DNA of 64,000 nt from Aquimarina agarilytica ZC1. GTDB taxonomy: Bacteria > Bacteroidota > Bacteroidia > Flavobacteriales > Flavobacteriaceae. Below, piece after piece: positions 43,132-52,000 of the stretch. The DNA is taken from assembly GCF_000255455.1 (NCBI RefSeq), contig NZ_JH621260.1, forward strand, positions 1-64,000, in the 5' to 3' direction. The notes under the pieces were generated by a model. That model was not told the DNA's origin. It searched no databases and saw only the letters and a program-made list of their open reading frames with translations. The stretch's first letter is position 1; each line of letters begins with the position of its first letter. The translations under genes were made by a program, and so were the position numbers.

Positions 43132-43222
43132 GGCTTCAAGGTTGTGTAAATATTTAAGTTGGTTACTTTTTTTCATTATATGAAGCCAAAAAAAGTGGAT
43201 GTGTTAAAGCATCCACTTTTAA
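43132..43222 (+). ncRNA. Candidate small RNA B: paralogue of unit A
   Basis: GGCTTCA (43132-43138) pairs with TGAAGCC (43181-43187). The loop holds 43142-43165, which is TTGTGTAA followed by ATATTTAAGTTGGTTA, identical to unit A apart from one missing T. A second hairpin follows at once (AAAAGTGGATG with CATCCACTTTT, 43191-43220). The predicted RNA is about 90 nt. Different stems with the same loop argue that the loop is the functional surface and the stem only presents it. The T run after the second hairpin is short on this strand, so the 3' end is less certain. Confidence 0.58.
43188..43220. terminator. Hairpin ending unit B; also a terminator for purE on the minus strand
   Basis: AAAAGTGGATG (43191-43201)/CATCCACTTTT (43210-43220), 8-nt loop. 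On the minus strand it is followed by seven T residues, a good terminator for the purK-purE transcript. On the plus strand only four T are in the stem. Confidence 0.7.
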
Positions 43223-43277
43223 ATAAAAACTGATATTAATCAATGAGTTTTTAAGATTTTTATTGTAGTAGTTTGAT

Positions 43278-43370
43278 AAAGGTTATTGTAGACTATCCAG
43301 TTGCAGGACCAAAAGCTTATCTAGGGGGTAGATATAATAAGTACAGTGACTGATTTACGAGATAACCTTT
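43278..43370. other. Structured element next to the purE stop
   Basis: AAAGGTTAT (43278-43286) and ATAACCTTT (43362-43370) form a 9-bp closing stem. Inside, CTATCC can pair with GGGTAG (one wobble), or TATCTA with TAGATA around GGGGG. It begins 4 nt beyond the purE stop, so it is in the 3' untranslated part of the purine transcript or is a third RNA element. Strand and role are not determined. Confidence 0.3.
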
Positions 43371-43373
43371 GTT

Positions 43374-43859
43374 TTACTTACTAATTTCATCTGCTGTTTG
43401 TAGCACTTTTTCTCTTAGTGATTTTTTGTAATCTAAAATTCTTTTCTGAACTCTATCACTTTTTGTTCCTAATATTTGTGCTGCTAATATACCAGCATTT
43501 AAAGCACCATCAAGGGCAACTGTTGCTACAGGGACACCTCCAGGCATTTGTAGAATGGATAGAATAGAGTCCCATCCGTCAATTGAATTTCTTGACTTAA
43601 CAGGTACACCAATGACCGGTAAAGGTGACATTGAGGCAACCATACCAGGCAAGTGAGCAGCGCCACCAGCACCAGCTATAATAACAGTAATTCCTCTTAA
43701 GTGAGCATTTGATGAATATTCAATAAGTTTTTCAGGCGTACGATGAGCGGAAACAATGTCCACTTCAGTTTCAATAGCCATTTCCTGTAAAAAATCGATA
43801 GCTTGTTGCATTATGGGCAAGTCACTTTTACTTCCCATTATCACTCCTACTTTATCCAT
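43374..43859 (-). CDS. purE: N5-carboxyaminoimidazole ribonucleotide mutase PurE
   Basis: It converts N5-CAIR to CAIR in de novo purine synthesis. 161 residues. The class I PurE signatures are present: GVIMGSKSDLPIM, VSAHRTPEKL (His39), IIAGAGGAAHLPGM and PVIGVPVKS with MPGGVPVATVA. It follows purK by 77 nt on the same strand, so the two-step PurK/PurE route is used. Start and length are normal. Confidence 0.96.
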   Translation of the reverse strand: MDKVGVIMGSKSDLPIMQQAIDFLQEMAIETEVDIVSAHRTPEKLIEYSSNAHLRGITVIIAGAGGAAHLPGMVASMSPLPVIGVPVKSRNSIDGWDSILSILQMPGGVPVATVALDGALNAGILAAQILGTKSDRVQKRILDYKKSLREKVLQTADEISK

Positions 43860-43936
43860 ACGTAATTGTATAACTTATTATCTAATTGTTTAATTTTTAT
43901 GTGATTGATTTACTAAGTTAGCAAATAATAAGCGCT

Positions 43937-45094
43937 TTAGCTACTTATTACTTTGATTGTTCGTTTTACTTTTTCTGCTATTTTTCGAGCTTCACTTACA
44001 TCGGGGCTAACAATAGTTACGTGTCCCATTTTTCTAAATGGTCGGGTTTCTTTTTTACCATAAATATGAGGTGTCACTCCTGGTAGTGCCATAATGCTCG
44101 CTATATTTTCATAGCATACGTTTCCTTCATGTCCTTCTTCGCCGACAAGGTTAACCATTACGCTAGCCACTTTACTATCTGTGTTGCCTAACGGAAGATC
44201 TAGTACGCTTCGTAAGTGTTGTTCAAATTGATTTGTATAGCTTGCTTCAATAGAAAAGTGTCCACTGTTATGTGTTCTTGGAGCAACTTCATTAACTAGT
44301 ATTTCGTTGTCTTTAGTTTCAAACATTTCTACAGCAAGTATGCCAACGTGCTCAAAGCTTTCTGAAACTTTTTTAGCTACTGCTCTAGCTTTTTTTGTGA
44401 CTGCCTCACTAATACGAGCAGGACAAATAACATATTCTACTTGATTTGCTTCGGGGTGAAATTCCATTTCAACAACGGGATAAGTTTTTACTTCTCCAGA
44501 AGGATTTCGTACAACAATAACACCTAATTCATTTTTGAAATCTATAAGCTTTTCAGCAATACACTCTGCATTAGGGAGCTTGTCTAGATCGGAAATGTGC
44601 TTTATAATACTAACGCCATTACCATCGTATCCACCTTCGGTACATTTCCAGACAAAAGGGGGGGTGATTTCTCCATTTTGTAAGGCTTTAATTAATGTTT
44701 CCTTAGAGTCAAAATGAATAAAATCAGCAGTAGGGATCCCTTTTTCTTGATAAAAAAGTTTTTGTTTCCCTTTGTTTTGAATTTTCTTTAATGTAGCCGC
44801 AGAAGGGAATACTTTTTTTCCTTCAGATTCTAATTTTTCAAGAGCTTCTACATTTACAGCTTCAATTTCAAAAGTAAGTATATCAACTTGCTTTCCAAAA
44901 TTATAAACGGTATCATAATCTAATAAATCACCTTGTTCAAAATAATTACAAGCTATTTTACATGGAGCTTCATTACTAGGATCTAGTACATGAGTTCTAA
45001 TGTCGTATTTACGAGTTTCGTACAATAACATTTTACCAAGTTGTCCACCTCCTAATATTCCTAACGTAAAATCAGATGAAAAGAAATGTTGCAT
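43937..45094 (-). CDS. purK: N5-carboxyaminoimidazole ribonucleotide synthase PurK
   Basis: An ATP-grasp enzyme that carboxylates AIR with bicarbonate and ATP. 385 residues. N-terminal GILGGGQLGKMLLYETRKY, ATP-grasp segments PPFVWKCTEGGYDGNGV and ILAVEMFETKDNEILVNEVAPRTHNSGHFSIEA, and the C-terminal HIYGKKETRPFRKMGHVTI are all typical. It is the promoter-proximal gene of purK-purE. A minus-strand TAATTTTG box (45114-45121) lies 19 nt before the start. Confidence 0.96.
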   Translation of the reverse strand: MQHFFSSDFTLGILGGGQLGKMLLYETRKYDIRTHVLDPSNEAPCKIACNYFEQGDLLDYDTVYNFGKQVDILTFEIEAVNVEALEKLESEGKKVFPSAATLKKIQNKGKQKLFYQEKGIPTADFIHFDSKETLIKALQNGEITPPFVWKCTEGGYDGNGVSIIKHISDLDKLPNAECIAEKLIDFKNELGVIVVRNPSGEVKTYPVVEMEFHPEANQVEYVICPARISEAVTKKARAVAKKVSESFEHVGILAVEMFETKDNEILVNEVAPRTHNSGHFSIEASYTNQFEQHLRSVLDLPLGNTDSKVASVMVNLVGEEGHEGNVCYENIASIMALPGVTPHIYGKKETRPFRKMGHVTIVSPDVSEARKIAEKVKRTIKVISS

Positions 45095-45113
45095 AAACGT
45101 GCGATTTAATCTG

Positions 45114-45121
45114 CAAAATTA
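45114..45121 (-). promoter_or_regulatory. Possible -7 box of purK-purE
   Basis: Minus-strand TAATTTTG (TAnnTTTG). No convincing -33 box and no purine riboswitch fold recognised in the very short leader. Confidence 0.38.
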
Positions 45122-45397
45122 CTTTTTTCTTTTGTACTAAGCTGAACTCATCTTGACTTTTTTGGATTAATAAGAAAATTATGATTTTCTATTAGTTATT
45201 CTCATTGGGCTTATTATTTGATAGGTGTTCTTTGTTCATAGAAAGAGCGATGTTTTTTTAGTATATAACAGGAGTGTAAATTGTTTATTTGTAAAATTTT
45301 GAAGGTTGAGTACAAGTTTAGGATTCGATATTTTTATAAATGAATAAGACTTAGGATGAGTTTTTTTGTAATCATCAAGGCTTAACGGGTAAATCAC
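45122..45397. other. AT-rich gap between divergent purK and adk
   Basis: No gene seen. GTAATCATCAA occurs at 45368-45378 and again at 45424-45434, bracketing the adk -7 box. It could be a regulator site or coincidence in AT-rich DNA. Confidence 0.35.
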
Positions 45398-45405
45398 TAT
45401 CTTTG
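45398..45405 (+). promoter_or_regulatory. Probable -7 box of adk
   Basis: TATCTTTG, identical to the trhO box and followed by the same CG. It lies 84 nt before the adk ATG, so adk has a long leader. The -33 element is not clear. Confidence 0.45.
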
Positions 45406-45489
45406 CGTTTCTTAAAATTTATAGTAATCATCAATTTTTAGGTATAGTATTTGGTTGCTGATACTTAAATATTCATTAAAAATAAATAA

Positions 45490-46065
45490 ATGACAAACGT
45501 AGTACTTTTTGGACCTCCAGGTGCTGGTAAAGGAACACAAGCTGAATTTTTAAAAGAAAAGTATCAATTGGTACATATTTCTACAGGTGATGTATTTAGA
45601 TACAATATCAAAAATGCGACTGAGTTAGGAGTTTTAGCTAAATCATATATTGATAAAGGCCAGTTGGTTCCAGATGAGGTTACTATTAATATGCTTAACG
45701 CTGAAGTTGATAAAAATGCTGCGGCAAAAGGTTTTATTTTTGATGGATTTCCTAGAACAGAAGCTCAGGCAGAGGCTTTAGCAAAGTTATTGGAATCTAA
45801 AAATACAGAAGTGAGCGGAATGGTTGCTTTGGAAGTTGATGATGAAGTATTGGTGGAGCGTTTATTAGAGCGAGGTAAAACTTCGGGAAGAGCCGATGAT
45901 GCCGATGAAAGCATTATTAGAAACCGAATAAAAGTGTACTATGCCGAAACTGCTATTTTAAAAGGTTTTTACGAAAAACAAGATAAATATCACGGTATTA
46001 ATGGAGTGGGGAGTATACCAGAAATTACGGAGCGTATTAGTACAGTAATTAATACATTGTTATAA
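45490..46065 (+). CDS. adk: Adenylate kinase
   Basis: It balances AMP, ADP and ATP. 191 residues. P-loop GPPGAGKGTQ (residues 8-17), substrate-binding HISTGDVFRYNIKN, FDGFPRTEAQAEAL and LLERGKTSGRADDADESIIRNRIKVYY. This is the short form with a small lid and no zinc Cys, usual in Bacteroidota. obgE follows 114 nt downstream, a common pairing in this group (hpt, often before adk, is not here). Confidence 0.97.
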   Translation: MTNVVLFGPPGAGKGTQAEFLKEKYQLVHISTGDVFRYNIKNATELGVLAKSYIDKGQLVPDEVTINMLNAEVDKNAAAKGFIFDGFPRTEAQAEALAKLLESKNTEVSGMVALEVDDEVLVERLLERGKTSGRADDADESIIRNRIKVYYAETAILKGFYEKQDKYHGINGVGSIPEITERISTVINTLL

Positions 46066-46179
46066 ATAAGTACAGGGTACTGGTACTAACTGATATATTT
46101 GGTTAGTTGTTTTTGGATTGCCTGTTTAATACTATACGCTTAGTGCCTAATGCTATGTGCCATTTACTAAATAAAAAAA

Positions 46180-47175
46180 ATGACTGAAGGGAATTTTGTG
46201 GATTATGTAAAGCTACACCTATCTTCTGGAAACGGAGGGAAAGGATCAGTGCATTTACATAGAGAGAAATACATTACCAAAGGAGGACCCGATGGTGGTG
46301 ATGGAGGTCGCGGAGGTCATGTTATTTTACGTGCTAATCCAAATATGTGGACATTACTTCCTTTAAAGTATAAACGACACATAAAAGCAGGGCACGGTGA
46401 ACATGGAAGTAAAAATCGTAGCTCGGGAGCAGATGGTAAAGATGTATATATTGATGTTCCTATGGGAACAGTGGTAAGAGATACAGAAACACAAGAAATA
46501 TTGTTTGAGCTAGTTGAGCAAGGACAAGAGATTGTTGCCTTACCTGGAGGTATGGGAGGTAAAGGGAACTGGCATTTTAAAAATAGTGTGAACCAAACAC
46601 CTCGTTATGCCCAACCAGGCATTCCGGGATTGGAAAGTGATGTAACCCTAGAATTAAAAGTTTTAGCAGATGTTGGTTTGGTAGGGTTTCCCAATGCGGG
46701 AAAATCTACACTATTATCTGTATTAACAGCGGCTAAACCAAAAATAGCGGATTATGAGTTTACTACCCTAAAGCCTAATTTAGGGATTGTTAAATACAGA
46801 GATTTTCAATCATTTGTAATAGCAGATATTCCTGGGATTATTGAAGGAGCAGCAGAAGGAAAAGGAATTGGTCATCGTTTTTTACGTCATATTGAACGTA
46901 ATTCGACATTGTTATTTTTAATTCCTGCCGATGCACCAGATATTGTTGAGCAATATCATATTTTATTGGATGAGCTTAAACGCTACAACGCGGAAATGTT
47001 GGATAAGCAACGTTTTGTAGCGATATCTAAATCAGATATGCTGGACAATGAGTTAAAAACAGAAATTACTCAAGAGATGGAGCAAAGTTTAGGTGTACCA
47101 TTTATGTTTATTTCATCGGTTGCCCAAGAAGGTTTGGTTGAATTGAAGGATGAACTTTGGAAAATGCTACAGTAA
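46180..47175 (+). CDS. obgE: GTPase Obg
   Basis: An essential GTPase for ribosome assembly and growth control. 331 residues. The N-terminal Gly-rich Obg fold contains [12 protein letters not shown] and [14 protein letters not shown]. The G domain begins at about residue 160 with G1 GFPNAGKST (169-177), the G2 region [13 protein letters not shown]3 [14 protein letters not shown] and G4 SKSD. The C-terminal OCT extension seen in Gram-positive Obg is absent, which is normal here. A small inverted repeat (ACTAAC/GTTAGT) around a TATATTTG box at 46094-46101 upstream may be its own promoter. Confidence 0.97.
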   Translation: MTEGNFVDYVKLHLSSGNGGKGSVHLHREKYITKGGPDGGDGGRGGHVILRANPNMWTLLPLKYKRHIKAGHGEHGSKNRSSGADGKDVYIDVPMGTVVRDTETQEILFELVEQGQEIVALPGGMGGKGNWHFKNSVNQTPRYAQPGIPGLESDVTLELKVLADVGLVGFPNAGKSTLLSVLTAAKPKIADYEFTTLKPNLGIVKYRDFQSFVIADIPGIIEGAAEGKGIGHRFLRHIERNSTLLFLIPADAPDIVEQYHILLDELKRYNAEMLDKQRFVAISKSDMLDNELKTEITQEMEQSLGVPFMFISSVAQEGLVELKDELWKMLQ

Positions 47176-47204
47176 AAAGGAAGGTCTATTACATAAATAT
47201 AATC

Positions 47205-47240
47205 AAAAACCCTGCTATTCATAAGAACAGCAGGGTTTTT
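47205..47240 (+). terminator. Terminator after obgE
   Basis: AAAAACCCTGCT (47205-47216) pairs perfectly with AGCAGGGTTTTT (47229-47240), with a 12-nt loop. Confidence 0.9.
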
Positions 47241-47368
47241 GTTGATTAGTGTTCAGAACTCAGATTAGACTATGTAATGGGCATTGAAAGTATCATAAAA
47301 ACAGCTGTGACGAGTAGATTGTCACTTTTTTGGCTTACTTTTTGACAAAATCATGGTAAATTTAAGTT

Positions 47369-47887
47369 ATGAGACAGTTTTTATATACATGCCTAGTTTT
47401 AATAGTAGTTTCGTGCTCGGGGCCTAGAGTGGCTTATGATTATGATACTAAAACCGATTTTTCTAAATACAAAACCTATAATTATTATCCAGACCTTAAA
47501 ACTGGCTTAAGTGATTTGGATACCAAACGCTTACTTGATGCCACAGATACAGCGCTTGAGGCAAAAGGATTTTCAAAATCGGAATCACCTCAAGTTTATG
47601 TAAATTTTAAAAGTCACAAATACCAAACGCCTTCACGAACAGGTGTTGGAGTAGGCGTTGGTAACGGACCCATTAGTATAGGAGGGACAATTCCCTTTGG
47701 CAGACCAGATCAACATGTTCAATTAACCGTTGATTTTATTGATGTCCAAAAGGATGAGCTTTTTTGGCAAGCCGAAGCTGACGATACACAAAATTCGGAA
47801 CAAACACCAGAAAATAGAGTAGGTTTCTTTAGGGTAATGATGCAAAAAGTGCTTTCTAAATACCCACCAGCTAAAAAGAGTAAATAA
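47369..47887 (+). CDS. DUF4136-type lipoprotein
   Basis: A 172-residue lipoprotein with signal MRQFLYTCLVLIVVSC (Cys16). After the Cys, VAYDYDTKTDFSKYKTYNYYP, DLDTKRLLDATDTALEAKGFSKSESPQVYVNF, a Gly/Val run and LTVDFIDVQKDELFWQAEADD are the typical layout of DUF4136. The family is common in Bacteroidota and proteobacteria and sits in the envelope; the function is unknown. Transcribed alone, 193 nt after obgE and its terminator. Confidence 0.88.
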   Translation: MRQFLYTCLVLIVVSCSGPRVAYDYDTKTDFSKYKTYNYYPDLKTGLSDLDTKRLLDATDTALEAKGFSKSESPQVYVNFKSHKYQTPSRTGVGVGVGNGPISIGGTIPFGRPDQHVQLTVDFIDVQKDELFWQAEADDTQNSEQTPENRVGFFRVMMQKVLSKYPPAKKSK

Positions 47888-48003
47888 TAAATAGGAAATG
47901 CAAGAGAATCTGTTATATGTTTGTGAACTTTTTATTTTGATTTTTAGTGATGTTAACGGGCAAGTTGTTGTTAAAGACTGATGTTTTTTTTAATCGAAAA
48001 TAA

Positions 48004-48972
48004 TTAAAAAGAATTTTTTTGAGTGTCTGAAACGATTGCTTTTTTTTGAGTTGTAAATATTATTGGTAAATTGAAACTAAAACCTACTGGTTTTCCATTA
48101 AATGTGCCAGGGAAAGTAGCTTTAGGAATAAATTTAAATAATCTCAAAACCTCTTTCTCTAGATCAGGGTGAATACCTAGCGCAGAAGGCTTACTGGGTA
48201 TTCCATTTTTGTCAAATTTAAATAATAAAAGAGTAGTGACTTTAGCTTCATAAAGATTGTACGTATCGTTTAAATTTTTTTCCGTAGACCAAATTACTTG
48301 GGTGTTTATTTTTTTTTGAATGAGCTTATTGATATAGTGTTCAATACATTTCCTCTCGGCTTTATATTTTTCTTCTAAAGAATATTCTTTACCAAGTTGA
48401 TGACATCCACTGTAAATAGGTAATGTACAGGAATTGTTCAATTTTGTTTCATTGGATATATGAAGAGAATAATTAGTTTCACCTTTTGTAGAGTCCTTTC
48501 GGATTTTTGATAAAAAAACATATTGTTTATTTAAATATTCGTTAAACAGAGGATTGTCTTTTTTATTAAAGTGAATTTTTGAACAAAGAAATTTTAATTT
48601 TTTTGTAAATATTTTTTCTCCCTTAATATTTGAGCTTAGTAGATTGGTGTTAACTCTACCAGAGCTTTTGATCCAAAATGTTAATCCAAAGGTTTTTGTG
48701 TCAGAAGAATTTAATTTTTTTATGATTTCTTGTCCAATATGATCAGTAATATATTTATGTATCGATTGTTTAACTTTCTGTTCAAATTTTGTTTTTTCAA
48801 TGGAAGGATTATTTAATTTTGAAAAAACGGCAATATTTTTCTTTTTAAAGCATTTGGAATAATTTGTGTTTTCGCACTCATTAAAATTAAATGTCAGATT
48901 ATTAATCGTTTGAGCTGTTGATATGTAGTTTATTAATAGAAAAAATACAATAAAAGTTTTTATAAAATGCAT
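48004..48972 (-). CDS. Exported protein with TonB-C-like domains, no membrane anchor
   Basis: A 322-residue protein with a cleavable-type signal (TFIVFFLLINYISTAQ) and then two related halves. The C-terminal half reads TTLLLFKFDKNGIPSKPSALGIHPDLEKEVLRLF and then FPGTFNGKPVGFSFNLPIIF, the pattern of the TonB C-terminal domain in Bacteroidota. The preceding IYSGCHQLGKEYSLEEKYKAERKCIEHYINKLIQKKINTQ matches the GC...KC segment that often precedes it. The N-terminal half repeats this weakly (NECENTNYSKCF, TFWIKSSGRVNTNLL). The TonB transmembrane and Pro-rich parts are absent. It is 39 nt downstream of the giant alpha-2-macroglobulin gene on the same strand, probably the same transcript. Confidence 0.72.
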   Translation of the reverse strand: MHFIKTFIVFFLLINYISTAQTINNLTFNFNECENTNYSKCFKKKNIAVFSKLNNPSIEKTKFEQKVKQSIHKYITDHIGQEIIKKLNSSDTKTFGLTFWIKSSGRVNTNLLSSNIKGEKIFTKKLKFLCSKIHFNKKDNPLFNEYLNKQYVFLSKIRKDSTKGETNYSLHISNETKLNNSCTLPIYSGCHQLGKEYSLEEKYKAERKCIEHYINKLIQKKINTQVIWSTEKNLNDTYNLYEAKVTTLLLFKFDKNGIPSKPSALGIHPDLEKEVLRLFKFIPKATFPGTFNGKPVGFSFNLPIIFTTQKKAIVSDTQKNSF

Positions 48973-49011
48973 TTATTTTAAGTTAGGTTCAAAGTTCTAA
49001 ATATAAAGAAA

Positions 49012-52000
49012 TTATTGTTCTAAAATATGAATACGTTGCCCAGCAGAATGACTACTAAACTCAGGAGCATACATACACTGTAATGTGGTGATGCCATTTG
49101 AAAAACTACCTGATTGGTTGGCAATTACATCATATTCTAATACATAAGTTCCTTTAGGCAAGCGGTCAATAAAAAAGTGTGTCGCCACATCTTTGGTACT
49201 TTGGTAATAGGCTAAACGCTCTTTGTATTCATAGCCAGATAGTACTTTTGTGGGTTCAAAACCACTGGCACGCATGTCTTTTAAATGCACAAATTCCATA
49301 TCGTTAGCACTTTTTACCAATAAGCGCACCGTAACTTTATCGCCAATTTGTAATGGCGTACTAGGAGTAATACGTTTTAATTCAGTACCCTTACTGGTGG
49401 TCACTTTTTTGTACAATTCTTTGTCTATAGCTAGTGGTGATTTATCATCGGTTTTAATATGATCTAAATCTTCGAAATACTGCCAGTAATAGCCACCGTA
49501 ATTGGTCACTTTTCCTTTGTTGGAAACACGAATAGTTTTAAAATCTGGTGTGATTTCATCCGAATTCCAATGGGTTTTAAAATAGCCTGTACCTTGTTCT
49601 TTTTCGGTAGCTAACAATTTTTTGGTGGCTATTTTATTTCCACCAACTGTTATGTTAGTATTATCTTTTAGTGAAAGCCAGTCGGTTCCTTGTAACAATA
49701 AAGCATAGCTGGCATCGGCAGTTTCAATTGTGGTTTCCCAACGGTTGGTACGTTTGTTTTTTAGTAAGAATATCTTAAGCTCTTCAATGTATTTTTTAGG
49801 TTGTTTGGTTTCACTAAAAGCTTCAATAAGTAAAGCCTGAGTGCTGATAGCAGATTGGTACCACCACCAAGAGTTGGTGTTTTCTTTCCAATACATTCCG
49901 TTTTCCTTTGAGTTTACGGCAGATTCGATTAAAGCGGTTAAAATTTGTTGCGTAACGGGGCTTTTTTCAAAACGATGTAATGTTAAGGCTAGCAAACCTT
50001 TTTGATAAATGGAGCGTGACTGCCAGTCTGTTTTTTGAAATGTTAAAGCTTTAGTAATAATCGTTTTTACTTCTCCCTTTAAGGGGAAGCGATCCAGATA
50101 AAAACTTCTCGCGTAAGCAAAATGAAGTAACTGCACTTGCTTGAAAAATCCATCGGGAGTTTTGTGATATTTTAGGTATTCGTTGTACTTGTATAGTAAG
50201 TCCGCATCTAAAAAACGAATCATATTTTTAACGATGTTATCCGTTTTTGTACGTTGTTGAGTAACGCCTAATTTTTCCAAATGCCCAAAACCGATTAAAA
50301 TATGTCGGGTAATATATGGATTAGCGCGACCGCCATTAAACCAAGGGAAGCCTCCGTTTGATTTTTGTAATTGACGTAGTTTATTAATGGATTTTTCTTG
50401 ATTTCGAGCTGTTTTGTTAATATCAAAAAGTGTGGCCAAACGCTGTTGCTGTTCGGTTTCGGATTTAGCTTGTTGTAGCCATGGGCTTTCCGAAATTAAA
50501 ATTTGTTTTAAGACTTCATTTTTTTCTAAAGGACTTTGTAAACTTCCATTAGCAGCCCAACTATCAAAAACAGTTTTAATTTTTGGTTGCGAATTAATAA
50601 TATGTGCCGCCATAGTATTGGCATATAAGCGTGAAAATGTTTGCTCACTGCATTCATGCGGAAACTCCATTAAATAAGGAAGCGATTTAATAGCTACCCA
50701 TGCTGGATTTGAGGTGTACTCTAATGTAATGGTATGCGGTTTTTGTGTGCTGCTATTAGGTTCAAAATTAGTTAATGAGTAAGTCTCAGTTTCGCCAGGA
50801 CGTACCCAAATAGGAATACTTTCGGTAACCAGCATACGGTTGGAAAGTACAGGGATAATCTTTTCTTCGCCATCAGTATATTTACCTGCTTTAGCGACAA
50901 TTTTGTATTGTAGGGCAGATAAATCGGCAGGAATAGCAATTTTCCAACTCACAGCACTATTGCCATTGGCATCAATATTAAATGGCTGCGTAGTGTTTAC
51001 ATGTTGTAGTTGTTTGTTTATGTTTTTTCCATTAGTAGGATCGGTCCAGTCGAGTAGTGCCGTTCCTTTTATAGAGTTGTCGGTCAGATTGGCAATTTTA
51101 GCAGTAAAACGTAAACTATCTCCCTCGCGTACAAAACGAGGAGCGTTAGGAATAATACTCAATTCTTTTTGCGTAAGTGTTTGAGCATTGAAGGTGCCCG
51201 ATATGGCTTGCGGGGTGTGAGCAAGTAAATTAAAATTCCAACGAGTAAGGGCTTCGGGAGAGGTGAATTCAAATTCAATTTCCCCTTTTTTATTGGTACG
51301 TAAATTAGGCAAAAAGAAAGCCGTTTCCTGTAAATTAGTTCGGGCTTGGATGTTTTTTAGGTCTTCAATTTTTTCTGAAGCTTGTTTTTCTTCTTCAGGT
51401 AGGGGAGGTTTTTTTCTGGAAAAGCCTATTTCTTCATCTTCTTCTAATTCTAAATCTTCAGACGAATTAAGCATCATTGAAGATTTTTGAGTGTGTAGTG
51501 ACTTACGAGCCATGCTGTTGGTGACAGCTCCTGTTAATTCACTTTTTTTATGAGTACCGTAACCGACGACTATTATTTCATTTAATGAATTGTGATCTCC
51601 TTCAAGGTTCACTTCGAAATAACTAGTATTTCCTTTTATTAAAATTTCCTTTTTTATGTAACCTATGTATTCAATTATCAAAACGTCATTAACTTTAACG
51701 TCAATATTAAATTCTCCATCAAAATCAGTAACAGTATTTAATTGGGAATTTTTTATTGTAATGCTCACCCCCGGCAGAGGAATGTTATCAGTAGAAATTA
51801 CACCACTTATTGTTCCCCTGTCTTTAAATTTTATTTTTTTAGGATGGTTTACTTTATTTTTCAATTCCCTCAAATACTTTCGGTAATTCCAAGAATTAAT
51901 CACATTAAAATCAAAGCCAAAAAGGTTTAGGTATTCTTTAGGGATATCAGGATAATTGAGTCTGGCAATGGCTTGTCTAAAACTAATGGATGTTGTATTT

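Noticed and set aside
42586-43187. CRISPR-like or integron attC interpretation of the repeated hairpins
   Set aside because: Only two copies about 540 nt apart, no regular spacers, no cas or integrase genes nearby, and no attC core sites.
50840-51184. Plus-strand ORF of 114 codons within the giant alpha-2-macroglobulin gene
   Set aside because: It lies fully within a well-supported coding region on the other strand and has no family-like motif or start context.
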